DNA of 64,000 nucleotides from Streptomyces sp. NBC_01717 (GTDB lineage: Bacteria; Actinomycetota; Actinomycetes; Streptomycetales; Streptomycetaceae). The stretch is from contig NZ_CP109178.1 in assembly GCF_036248255.1 (NCBI RefSeq), forward strand, positions 3,348,001 to 3,412,000. The letters run 5' to 3'. A program made the translations under genes and the position numbers. The notes beneath the pieces were generated by a model. That model made no database searches, was not told the DNA's origin, and saw nothing but the letters and a program-made list of their open reading frames with translations. Below, in pieces: positions 16,328-24,677 of this stretch (its first letter is position 1; every line of letters begins with the position of its first letter).

Positions 16328-19015
16328 TCAGGGGCTGTCCATCGCGCCGGGCAGCGGCTGCTGCGCCCAGATGACCTTGCCTTCAGGGGTGTACCGCGTG
16401 CCCCAGTGCTCGGCGATCTGCGAGACGAGAAACAGCCCGCGGCCTCCCTCGTCCATCGTCGCCGCGTACCTCAGATGGGGTGAGGTGCTGCTGCCGTCGG
16501 ACACCTCGCAGATCAGGTTGCGGTCACGCAGGAGCCGCACCCGGATCGGCGCGGAGGCATGGCGGATGGCGTTGGTGATCAGCTCGCTGAGTATCAGCTC
16601 CGTGGTGAACGCCAGCTCCGACAGATCCCACTCGTCGAGCTTCTCGGCGACCGCGGCGCGTATCCCGGCCACCGCGGCGGGGTCGAGCGGAACCTCCCAT
16701 TCGGCGATCTGGTCGGCGGAGAGCGCGCGGGTGCGGGCGATGAGCAGTGCTACGTCGTCCTGGGCCTGGGTGGGAAGGAGCGCGTCGAGCACCGCCCGGC
16801 AGTGATCTTCCGGCGATCGGCCGGCATGGGCCAGAGCCTGGCGGAGCAGCTCCATCCCCACATCGATGTCCCGGGTGCGGTCCTCGATCAGCCCGTCGGT
16901 GTAGAGGACCAGCTGAGCACCGACGGCCAGATCCAGTTCGGCCGTCTTGAACGGCATGCCGCCGAGCCCCAGCGGCGGCCCGGCAGGAAGGTCGGGGAAC
17001 TCCACTCTGCCGTCGGGGTGGACCAGCGCGGGGAGGTGATGCCCGGCGCGGGCCATGGTGCAGTGCCGGGAGACTGGATCGTAGATCGCATACAGACAGG
17101 TCGCTCCGACGACCCCGACACCGACGTCCGTGATCCCCTCCTCCCTGTCGATGCGGTCGACGAGGTCGTCGAGGTGGCCGAGGAGCTCATCGGGCGGCAG
17201 ATCGAGCGTGGAGAAGTTGTGCACCGCGGTGCGGAGCCGCCCCATGGTTGCGGCGGCGTGCAGTCCATGGCCGACGACGTCACCCACGACCAGAGCGACG
17301 CGATTGCCCGACAGCGGGATCACATCGAACCAGTCACCGCTGACTCCCGACTGTGCGGGCAGATAGCGGTGGGCGACATCCAGGGCGTTCTGCTCGGGCA
17401 GAGCGCGCGGCAGCAGGCTGCGCTGCAACATGACCGCCAGGGCGTGTTCGCGGGTGTACCGGCGGGCGTTGTCGATGCTGACCGCGGCGCGGGCGACCAG
17501 CTCCTCGGCGAGTGACCGGTCCTCCTCGTCGAACTTTCCGGCTTCCCGCGAGCGCCAGAAGTTGGCCATGCCGAGAACCACGCCCCGGGCCTGCAGCGGC
17601 GTCGTGAGGAGTGAGTGGATTCCGTACGCGATGACGTCGTCCGTGCGCTCCGGGTCCTGAGCACGCCAGCCGGGTGCGGAGGCCAGGTCGGGTACCACCA
17701 CCGACCGGCCGGTGGCGAAGCCACGAGCCTGGGGCGTGGACGGAAGGAAGGTGATGAGCTCGCCGCGCGGGTAGAGCGGGTGATCGTTGCGGATACCGCT
17801 GACGGCCACCCGGCACATGTCGGCGGCCGTGCCGGTCGGCTCCTCCCCGAGCAGGACGGCGTTGGCGAGGTCGACGGTGACGAAGTCCGCGAAACGGGGG
17901 ACGGACATCTCGGCCAGTTCCTCGGCCGTGCGCGCCACGTCCAGCGTGGTGCCGATGCCCAGACCCGCGTCGTACAGCAGCCTGAGGCGTTCGTTCGCCG
18001 CATCCACCTTGCCCGACAGCGCCAGGAGCTGGGTGGAGTCGCGAAAGGTCGCCACCGTTCCCAGCGAGCCTCCGTTGTGGTCGGTGCGCCGCTGGTTCAC
18101 CACCAGCATCCGGTCCCCGGCCAAGTACACCTCGTCCGTGGCCACGCGGCCGGAGACGAGCAGCTCCGCCGTGGCGGGGTCGAGGCTCTCCAGTTCCTCG
18201 ACCCGGCGTCCCTGGGCATCGGGCGGGAGATCGAGCAGCCGTTCGGCCTCGTCGTTCGCCAGCAGCAGCCGACCGTCGCGTCCGACGATGAGCACTCCTT
18301 CGCGGACGGAGTGCAGCACCGCGTCATGGTGCTCGTACATACGTGTCATCTGGGCGGGATCGAGCCCGTGGGTCTGCCTGCGCAGCCGTCTGGCCACCAG
18401 CGCGGCCCCGCCCGTGGCCAGGGCGAGCGCGGCGGCACCGCTGGCAAAGATGACCACCAGCTGCCTACTGACCGTGTTGGCGACGTTCTTGACCCTGAGA
18501 CCTGCGGACACCAGGCCCACGACGGAGTGGTCGGGAGCGGTGACGGGGACAATCGCCTGGACCTCATGGCCGAGGGGTCCTTGGACGTCCTCCACGTGGA
18601 CCTCACCCTCCAGCGAGGGTTTGATGTTGCCGACGAACTTCTTCCCGATGAGCTCCGGGCGGGGGTGTGTGTAGCGGATCCCGTGGGTGTCCGTCACCAC
18701 GATGAAGTCGACCCCGGCCAGTTTCCGCGCCTCCTCGGTCAGCGGCTGCAGCACCTTCGAGGGATCGGGAGATCTCAGCACGTCCACGATGCCCGGAGAG
18801 TGTGCGAACGACTCCGCCGCCGCCACCGAACGGCGCTCCGCCTCGATCTCGGCGTCGTGAAACGACTGGAGGACCAGCGCAAGAACCGCGCCCGCCACGA
18901 GCAGGACAATGACCACCGCCTGCAGGACGAACACCTGCCGGGCTACGCTTCGCGGACGCCTGCCGCTCAGTGACCGAACCGATCTGCTCCGGGATCGGTC
19001 GGAATGGTCGACCAT
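16328..19015 (-). CDS. Membrane sensor SpoIIE phosphatase with ATPase domain
   Basis: 895 aa. Transmembrane segment at about 28-48, an extracytoplasmic CitA/DcuS-like single Cache sensor (DFIVVTDTHGIRYTHPRPEL, IGKKFVGN, VGLVSAGLRV), and a second transmembrane segment at about 183-205. Then come PAS (about 220-330), GAF (about 345-500), a PP2C SpoIIE domain (about 535-745; SGDWFDVIPL, VVGDVVGHGLHAA, LYTDGLIEDR) and an anti-sigma-type HATPase (about 760-890; ELILSELITNAIRHA, DEGGRGLFLV). This suggests a small carboxylate outside the cell controls a partner switch through phosphatase and kinase in one chain. The ATG at 19015 is chosen because it opens the basic cytoplasmic tail; TTG at 19042 is possible. 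Confidence 0.88.
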   Translation of the reverse strand: MVDHSDRSRSRSVRSLSGRRPRSVARQVFVLQAVVIVLLVAGAVLALVLQSFHDAEIEAERRSVAAAESFAHSPGIVDVLRSPDPSKVLQPLTEEARKLAGVDFIVVTDTHGIRYTHPRPELIGKKFVGNIKPSLEGEVHVEDVQGPLGHEVQAIVPVTAPDHSVVGLVSAGLRVKNVANTVSRQLVVIFASGAAALALATGGAALVARRLRRQTHGLDPAQMTRMYEHHDAVLHSVREGVLIVGRDGRLLLANDEAERLLDLPPDAQGRRVEELESLDPATAELLVSGRVATDEVYLAGDRMLVVNQRRTDHNGGSLGTVATFRDSTQLLALSGKVDAANERLRLLYDAGLGIGTTLDVARTAEELAEMSVPRFADFVTVDLANAVLLGEEPTGTAADMCRVAVSGIRNDHPLYPRGELITFLPSTPQARGFATGRSVVVPDLASAPGWRAQDPERTDDVIAYGIHSLLTTPLQARGVVLGMANFWRSREAGKFDEEDRSLAEELVARAAVSIDNARRYTREHALAVMLQRSLLPRALPEQNALDVAHRYLPAQSGVSGDWFDVIPLSGNRVALVVGDVVGHGLHAAATMGRLRTAVHNFSTLDLPPDELLGHLDDLVDRIDREEGITDVGVGVVGATCLYAIYDPVSRHCTMARAGHHLPALVHPDGRVEFPDLPAGPPLGLGGMPFKTAELDLAVGAQLVLYTDGLIEDRTRDIDVGMELLRQALAHAGRSPEDHCRAVLDALLPTQAQDDVALLIARTRALSADQIAEWEVPLDPAAVAGIRAAVAEKLDEWDLSELAFTTELILSELITNAIRHASAPIRVRLLRDRNLICEVSDGSSTSPHLRYAATMDEGGRGLFLVSQIAEHWGTRYTPEGKVIWAQQPLPGAMDSP

Positions 19016-19088
19016 GGCGCCATTTCTAACACTTTCCAGCAACGCGTGCCCATTGGCTCACTTTCGTCCGATTTTCATCGACCAATCG

Positions 19089-20174
19089 TCAGGCCGAGGC
19101 GCGCTTCTTGGGGGATGCCTTCCTGACCGCCGGCTTCGTGCCCGTTGCCGACTTCGCCGTCTTCGCCGCCGTGTTCGCTGTCGTCTTCTTCGTGGCCGAC
19201 TTCGTCGCCGACCGTGCGGTGGTCTTCTTGGCGGGGGTTCGGCCCGGCGTCGTCTTCTTCGCGGCCGCCTTCCGACCGGTGCTCGTCGCCGTGGAGGCAG
19301 CTTTCTTCTTTGCCCCGGTTCCGCCGCTCTTCTTGCGTCCGGCGAGTGAGGTGACCTTGGCCACCGGGGCACGTCCTGCCTCTTCCGGCTCCTCGCCGCG
19401 GGCTTCCTTCGCCGCCCGGACGCTGTTCTCCAGGGCCGCGATCAGGTCGATGACCTTGCCGCCGCCGTGGTCGTCGGAGGCGGCGGGCTGCAACGCCTCG
19501 CCGGAGGCCTTCGAGGCGATGAGGGTCTCCACCGCCTCGCGGTAGTCGTCGTGGAGCGTGTCCATGTCGACCTCGCCGAGGGTGGCCATCAGGGCGTCGG
19601 CCAGATCGAGTTCGGCGTCACGGACCGTGACGTCGGACTCCGGGGCCACGCCGTCGGTGGCACGGATCTCGTCGGGCCAGAGCAGGCCGTGCATGGCGAT
19701 CACGTCGTCGACCACGCGCAGCATGCCGAGCCGTTCACGGCCGCGCAGTGCGTACTTGGCGACCGCGACCTTCTGGCTCCGCTTCAGGGCTTCGCGCAGC
19801 AGGGTGTACGGCTTGGCCGCCGGGACTCCGTTGGCGGAGAGGTAGTACGCCGCGTCCATCTGGAGCGGGTCGATCTCGGTGGCGGGCACGAATGCGACGA
19901 TCTCGATCGTCTTGGCGGTGGGAAGCGGGAGCGAGGCCAGGTCCTCGTCGGTGATAGGGATCATCGTGCCGTCGGCATCCTCGTACGCCTTGCCGATCTC
20001 GGCGGCCGTCACCTCCTGCTCGTCGAGTTCGCAGACCTTCCGGTAGCGGATCCGGCCGCCGTCGGCGACGTGGATCTGACGGAAGGAGATCGAGTGGCTC
20101 TCCGTGGCGTTGACCAGCTTGATCGGGATGCTGACCAGCCCGAAGGAGATCGCACCGTTCCAAATGGACCTCAC
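19089..20174 (-). CDS. ku: Non-homologous end joining protein Ku
   Basis: 361 aa. The Ku core occupies about 1-260 (MRSIWNGAISFGLVSIPIKL, YRKVCELDEQEV, YYLSANGVPAAKPYTLL, MLRVVDDVIAMHGLLWPDEI). It forms the homodimeric ring that binds DNA ends and recruits LigD. After about 270 comes a tail of roughly 85 residues made mainly of Lys, Ala and Thr (KKTTARSATKSATKKTT), like histone H1; similar basic tails in some actinobacterial Ku proteins add DNA binding. GTG start with GGGGTGAAC upstream. It is divergent from the LigD polymerase gene, its functional partner. Confidence 0.95.
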   Translation of the reverse strand: MRSIWNGAISFGLVSIPIKLVNATESHSISFRQIHVADGGRIRYRKVCELDEQEVTAAEIGKAYEDADGTMIPITDEDLASLPLPTAKTIEIVAFVPATEIDPLQMDAAYYLSANGVPAAKPYTLLREALKRSQKVAVAKYALRGRERLGMLRVVDDVIAMHGLLWPDEIRATDGVAPESDVTVRDAELDLADALMATLGEVDMDTLHDDYREAVETLIASKASGEALQPAASDDHGGGKVIDLIAALENSVRAAKEARGEEPEEAGRAPVAKVTSLAGRKKSGGTGAKKKAASTATSTGRKAAAKKTTPGRTPAKKTTARSATKSATKKTTANTAAKTAKSATGTKPAVRKASPKKRASA

Positions 20175-20208
20175 CGTTCACCCCTGTGTCCCTGGAGATT
20201 TCGACAGG

Positions 20209-20256
20209 TATCGATAGATGACGATTGATTCCTTAAGATCCCGGAATCATGTGATT
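20209..20256. promoter_or_regulatory. Nested inverted repeats between ku and ligD-pol
   Basis: The 90-bp gap is AT-rich and holds TATCGATA (20209-20216), GATTCC-N10-GGAATC (20227-20248) and AATCA-TG-TGATT (20245-20256). The last lies 8 bp before the ATG of the polymerase gene. Such packing suggests a shared operator, but the binding protein is unknown. Confidence 0.45.
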
Positions 20257-20264
20257 CTTATCGT

Positions 20265-21161
20265 ATGACGCCGATCACGGAGGTGGAGGGGCGGCGCCTG
20301 GCGCTCAGCAACCTCGACAAGGTGCTGTATCCGGCCACCGGGACCACCAAGGGCGAGGTGCTCCACTACTACGCGGTCACGGCGGCCGACGCCCTGCTGG
20401 CCCATCTGCACAACCGGCCGGTGTCCTTCCTGCGCTATCCGGACGGGCCGGACGGGCAGCGGTTCTTCACCAAGAACCCGCCGCCCGGTACGCCGTCCTG
20501 GGTACGGATCGCCGAGGTGCCGCGGCATACGGCGCAGCAGAGCCGGCAGGTGGTCGTACAGGACCTGGCGTCGCTGATGTGGGCCGCGAACCTGGTGGTG
20601 GAGTTCCATACGCCGCAGTGGCAGGCCGATGCTCCGGGGATCGCCGACCGGATGGTGTTCGACCTCGATCCCGGAGCTCCGGCAACCGTCGTGGAGTGCT
20701 GCCGGGTGGCGCTGTGGCTGCGCGAGCGGCTGGCGGCGGACGGGTTGTCCGCGTACGGGAAGACCTCGGGGTCGAAGGGGCTGCATCTCCTCGTACCGCT
20801 GGAGCCGGCTCCCGCCGATCGGGTGTCGGCGTACGCGAAACGGCTGGCGGTGGAGGCGGAGCAGGATCTTCCGGACCTGGTGGTGCACCGGATGACACGG
20901 GCGCTGCGGCCGGGAAAGGTGTTCGTCGATTTCAGTCAGAACGCGGCGGCGAAGACCACCGCCACTCCGTACACCTTGCGCGCCGAGGCCGAACCGACCG
21001 CTTCCGCGCCCGTCACCTGGGCGGAGATCGATGACTGCCAGACCCCTGCCGAGCTGGTTTTTCTGGCCGCCGACATGGCCGGGCGGCTGGAGCGGTACGG
21101 GGATCTGCTCGGTCCGCTGACCGATCCGGACCGGGCCCGGCCGCTGCCCGTCACTCCCTGA
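20265..21161 (+). CDS. LigD-type polymerase domain protein (NHEJ primase-polymerase)
   Basis: 298 aa, the single polymerase module of LigD (archaeo-eukaryotic primase fold) without ligase or nuclease domains. Motifs: GEVLHYYAVTAADALLAHL, metal-binding Asp pair in MVFDLDPG, TSGSKGLHLLVPL, and the third carboxylate region KVFVDFSQNAAAKTT. It fills gaps during Ku-dependent end joining. No ribosome binding site precedes the ATG, so the mRNA may be leaderless. Streptomyces often splits LigD activities into separate genes, which fits. Confidence 0.92.
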   Translation: MTPITEVEGRRLALSNLDKVLYPATGTTKGEVLHYYAVTAADALLAHLHNRPVSFLRYPDGPDGQRFFTKNPPPGTPSWVRIAEVPRHTAQQSRQVVVQDLASLMWAANLVVEFHTPQWQADAPGIADRMVFDLDPGAPATVVECCRVALWLRERLAADGLSAYGKTSGSKGLHLLVPLEPAPADRVSAYAKRLAVEAEQDLPDLVVHRMTRALRPGKVFVDFSQNAAAKTTATPYTLRAEAEPTASAPVTWAEIDDCQTPAELVFLAADMAGRLERYGDLLGPLTDPDRARPLPVTP

Positions 21162-21311
21162 GCGGAGTCCGTCGGGCCTGTTCAGGGGCCATGGTGCCTG
21201 CCGTTGGCGTCCGTGCGGGCAAAAGGCTGCATGTGGCGGGTGGATTGTCCGGGCCGTGGTGCACACTCTGCGCAGACACTGCTTCGTGAGGTCACGTGGG
21301 GAGGCGATGGC

Positions 21312-23486
21312 GTGTTCGCAGGGATCGACGAGGTTGAATGGGCCTCGATGGAGCATGCGTACGGGCCTGCCGATGATGTGCCCGGGCTGCTGCGGGGGCT
21401 GGCGTCCGCCGATCCGGCGGAGCGCGAGGGAGCGCTGGACGGCATGTACGGGGCCGTGCATCACCAGGGCGATGTGTACGCCTGCACGCTTGCCTGCATT
21501 CCGTTTCTTTTCGAGCTGGTCGCGGATCCGGGGATCCAGGACCGGGGCAGCATCGTCGAGCTGCTCACCAGCATCGGTGGCATCGATCTGGACGAGGACG
21601 ACGAGGAGGAGCTCGACGAGGAGGAGATCGAGGGCGCGGCCAACTACGCGATGGCGGCTGCCGCCGTCACCGCGGGCGCCGGGGTGTTCTTCGAGCTGAT
21701 CGCCGACGAGGACCCAGGGGTGCGGCTCGCCGCGCCGCTGGCGCTCGCCACACTGCACGGCCACCCGGTGCGGGTGCTCGCCCTGCTGCGGGAGCGGCTG
21801 CCGGCGGAGCCGGACGAGGAGGTACGGCTCGCGCTCGTGGAGGCCGCCGGGCGCGTCGCGCTGCGGCACCGCCCGCTGGCCGGGCAGGCGGCCGACTGGC
21901 TGAGCCGGCTCGCCGCCGAGTCGTACGCACCGGGACTGCGGCTGGCCGCCCTCGCCCAGCTGGCCAGGTGCGCGCCGGAAGCACTGCCGGGTGATGTCGT
22001 ACGAGTGGTGGCGGGACTGCTGCGCCGGCTGCGCACGACACCGGCCGACGCACCCGACGGGGCGGACGGGACCAACGGGGCGGACGATGCGGATCCGGTG
22101 GTCACCGCCGGGCCGGACGACGATCCGGGTCCGGCCGCCGATGCCGCCGAGGAGCGAGGCGCGCCGGTGACCCTGGTGGGTCAGTTGCGGGCGCTGTCCG
22201 CCGCCGAGTCCGCGGGGCGTACCGCCCCCTGGACGGCCGATCTGCTGCGGACACTGCACGTCGGGCTCGACGACCGGGTCGCCGACCGGACGGCGCTGCT
22301 GACCGACCAGCTGCGCAGCCCCGACCTGCGGCAGCGGATCGACGCCGTGCGGATGAGCGCCGGGCTGATACGGGCCTGGCGGGGCCCGTACGAGGAGCTG
22401 GTCCGGCTCGTGGGCGAACAGCTCGCTTCCCCGGAGCCAAAACTGGCCGAGGCCGCCTCGCATGTGCTGGAGGAGCTCTTCGGGCTCGCCGCACCGGCCG
22501 CGGACGCGCTGGCGGTGCGGGTGGCGGCGGACCCCGGGGCCTGGGTGAAGGAGTGGGCGAGCGGACCGCCGGGGCTCGGCAGCGCGGTGAAGGCGCTGGC
22601 CCGGCTGGGTGACGCCCGGGCCCTGCCCGCGCTGGCCGCCGCCCTGGAGCGTCCCGAGGTGCCGCACGACGTGGGGTTCGCCATCGGATATCTGGGGGCG
22701 GCAGCGGCGCCGCTGGCCGGGGTGTTGCGCCGCAGGCTCGGCGAGATCGCTCTCGACGAGGGGGCGTACGACCGGGCGAATCCGCTGCTCTGCGGACTGA
22801 CCGCGCTGCGGGCGGGCGAAGCCGCGCCGGAGGTGCTGCGGGTGCTGCGCGGTGCGCCGGAGTATCGCGGGGAGTGGTTGCGGACGTCGGCGCTGCGGGC
22901 GCTGGGCTCGTTCGGCTCCGCCGCGCACTGCGCCGTACCGGAGCTGCGGGCGCTGATCCGCCGCCCCGGGACCGCGGCGGCGACGGAGGCGGCGCAGGCG
23001 TTGTGGGCGGTCGACGGGGATGCGGAGGCCGTGCTGCCGGTGCTGATCGAGGGGCTCCGGGCCGAGCACGCGCACGAGCGGCGGTCGGCGGTGACCGCGC
23101 TGGGCGGGCTGGGGGCCCGGGCGGAGGTGGCAGCGCCACGGCTGCGGGCTCTGCTGTCGCACGACGAGCTGTGGCTGCGGGCGGACGCGGCGATCGCACT
23201 GTGGGAGGTGTCCGGCCGGGCCGAGGAGTCCGTGCCGGTCATGCTGGCTGCCTGGGAGAGGAATCGTCATGTCAGGGTCCGGGTGGCCGAATGCCTGGCG
23301 CGGATGGGTGCCGCTGGTGCAGGGTCGGATGCGGCACACGTGCTGCGTGCCGAACTCGCCTCCGTACGCCGTCACAACGCGATGGACGGCGGGTACGGCA
23401 GCCACGACACATACGAGGACGAAAAGCTGCTGGCACTCTGCCGGCAAGCGCTTCCGGGGAACACGGGGAAGGGGCCCACAACGTGA
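21312..23486 (+). CDS. HEAT-repeat protein
   Basis: 724 aa. GTG at 21312 is selected because GGGGAGG lies 7 bp upstream; open frame continues further up without a site. Repeated helix pairs of the HEAT/PBS-lyase type fill most of the chain, for example VRLAAPLALATLHGHPVRVL, SAVTALGGLGARAEVAAPRL and LRADAAIALWEVSGRAEESV. Two interruptions are a very acidic stretch (DLDEDDEEELDEEEIEG, about 95-112) and an Asp/Gly/Pro-rich linker near 245-280. It is probably a cytoplasmic protein-binding scaffold; no enzyme motif is seen. Its stop overlaps the start of the zinc-ribbon gene. Confidence 0.85.
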   Translation: MFAGIDEVEWASMEHAYGPADDVPGLLRGLASADPAEREGALDGMYGAVHHQGDVYACTLACIPFLFELVADPGIQDRGSIVELLTSIGGIDLDEDDEEELDEEEIEGAANYAMAAAAVTAGAGVFFELIADEDPGVRLAAPLALATLHGHPVRVLALLRERLPAEPDEEVRLALVEAAGRVALRHRPLAGQAADWLSRLAAESYAPGLRLAALAQLARCAPEALPGDVVRVVAGLLRRLRTTPADAPDGADGTNGADDADPVVTAGPDDDPGPAADAAEERGAPVTLVGQLRALSAAESAGRTAPWTADLLRTLHVGLDDRVADRTALLTDQLRSPDLRQRIDAVRMSAGLIRAWRGPYEELVRLVGEQLASPEPKLAEAASHVLEELFGLAAPAADALAVRVAADPGAWVKEWASGPPGLGSAVKALARLGDARALPALAAALERPEVPHDVGFAIGYLGAAAAPLAGVLRRRLGEIALDEGAYDRANPLLCGLTALRAGEAAPEVLRVLRGAPEYRGEWLRTSALRALGSFGSAAHCAVPELRALIRRPGTAAATEAAQALWAVDGDAEAVLPVLIEGLRAEHAHERRSAVTALGGLGARAEVAAPRLRALLSHDELWLRADAAIALWEVSGRAEESVPVMLAAWERNRHVRVRVAECLARMGAAGAGSDAAHVLRAELASVRRHNAMDGGYGSHDTYEDEKLLALCRQALPGNTGKGPTT

Positions 23487-23800
23487 TCATCTTTGGTACG
23501 CGAGGCTATCTCTATCAACTGGCCGTTCTGACGCTTGTCTGCGGCTGGTGCGGCAACCCGGCCGCGCACACGCTGCGCAAGCGGGTCACGAAGTTCACGC
23601 TGTTCTTCGTGCCGCTGTTCCCGTTCTCGACGAAGTACGCGACGCAGTGCACGTTCTGCGGCGGGGAGCAGAAGATCCCGAAGGAGCAGGCCGATCAGCT
23701 GCTGGCGCAGCACGTGGCGGCGCAGGACGGCAACCCGTTCGGGCAGACGCAGCAGCAGCCGGGGTACGCGCAGGACGGTCAGAACCCCTACCAGCGCTGA
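23483..23800 (+). CDS. Zinc-ribbon protein
   Basis: 105 aa. It begins VIIFGTRGYLYQL and has two Cys pairs, CGWCGN (about 20) and CTFCGG (about 54), forming a treble or ribbon zinc site around a hydrophobic strand (KFTLFFVPLFPFSTKY). The tail is Gln/Gly/Asn-rich (QTQQQPGYAQDGQNPYQR). This matches the small zinc-ribbon domain proteins conserved in actinomycetes, whose role is unknown. The GTG start overlaps the TGA of the HEAT gene in GTGA, so the two are translationally coupled. Confidence 0.85.
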   Translation: MIIFGTRGYLYQLAVLTLVCGWCGNPAAHTLRKRVTKFTLFFVPLFPFSTKYATQCTFCGGEQKIPKEQADQLLAQHVAAQDGNPFGQTQQQPGYAQDGQNPYQR

Positions 23801-23913
23801 ACAACTGCCTCTTCACCGGCAGCAAAAGAACATAAAGGACTTCCTTCCTAATAAGGTCGATGGATCACGGGTCTGCGGACTCATGGACCGGACGACCGGG
23901 AAGGGAGCGAGCG

Positions 23914-24677
23914 ATGCGCCCGCAGCGCCGGGTGACGCGCCGCGCGACGGTGGCCCTCGTGGCCGCCGTCGGCGCCGCGCTGCCGGTCGGCTGCGGCACC
24001 GACGGCGGCCGGCTGCAGAGCGCCGGACCGGCCCCGACCGCCATCGGGCCCGCCCGGCTCTGGCCCAGCTGCCGCCCGCCTCCGCCGCTCCGTACGACTA
24101 CGGCGAGGGCGCGACGGCGCGCATCCCGGGAATCACCGTCCCGCACGACGATGTGCGTGCTCTGGACCCGGTCGCCGTGGTGCAGGCCGACCTGATGGCC
24201 ACCACCAGCCGGTCCAGCGGTTCCGACGAACTCCCCGCCGACACGGTCCGGAGGATCACCGCGTGCCGCACCGCGCCCGCCACCTGCCCGGTCCTGCAGC
24301 CGTACTACCGCGATCTGACGGGCACGGGCAGGGACGACATGGTGCTCGGCGTACGGCGGAGCGACGGGCGGCTCTCCGTCCGGGTCTACATGGCGCACGC
24401 GGACGCACTGACCCGGATCATGGCCGTCTCGGACGCCGTGATCAGCGTGGAGCTGGCCGGCCGGGATGTGATCATGCGGGTGCCGTCGGCGATCAGCGGG
24501 TACGAGTACCGGACGGTCTGGTCCTGGGACGACCGGCAGCACGCGATGCTGCCGACGCAGGACGAGATCCTGCGGAAGACCCCGGAGCCGGAACCCAGCG
24601 GCCGGCCGAGCGCGGAACCCAGTCCTGAGCCGACCGCGACGTCGCCGTCGCCCGCCGTCTCCGAGGGGCGGCGATGA
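23914..24677 (+). pseudogene. CseA-like lipoprotein gene with a frameshift
   Basis: The frame from ATG 23914 (AAGGGAG upstream) encodes a lipoprotein signal with lipobox-like LPVGC, then TDGGRLQSAGPAPTAIGPAR and LWP. At about 24063-24070 the homologous sequence moves to another frame, continuing LPPASAAPYDYGEGATARIP, then VPHDDVRALDPVAVVQADL, PVLQPYYRDLTGTGRDDMVL and SGYEYRTVWSWDDRQHAMLP to a stop at 24677. One missing base in the CTCTGGCCCAGCTG stretch would restore it. The family resembles the lipoprotein partners of envelope-stress kinases such as CseA (moderate confidence). The 3' end overlaps the kinase start in ATGA. Confidence 0.75.

Noticed and set aside
20247..23447. 1066-codon frame antisense to ligD-pol and the HEAT gene
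   Set aside because: Spans two real genes and their gap on the other strand, composition dominated by Arg, Gln and Pro, no start signal.
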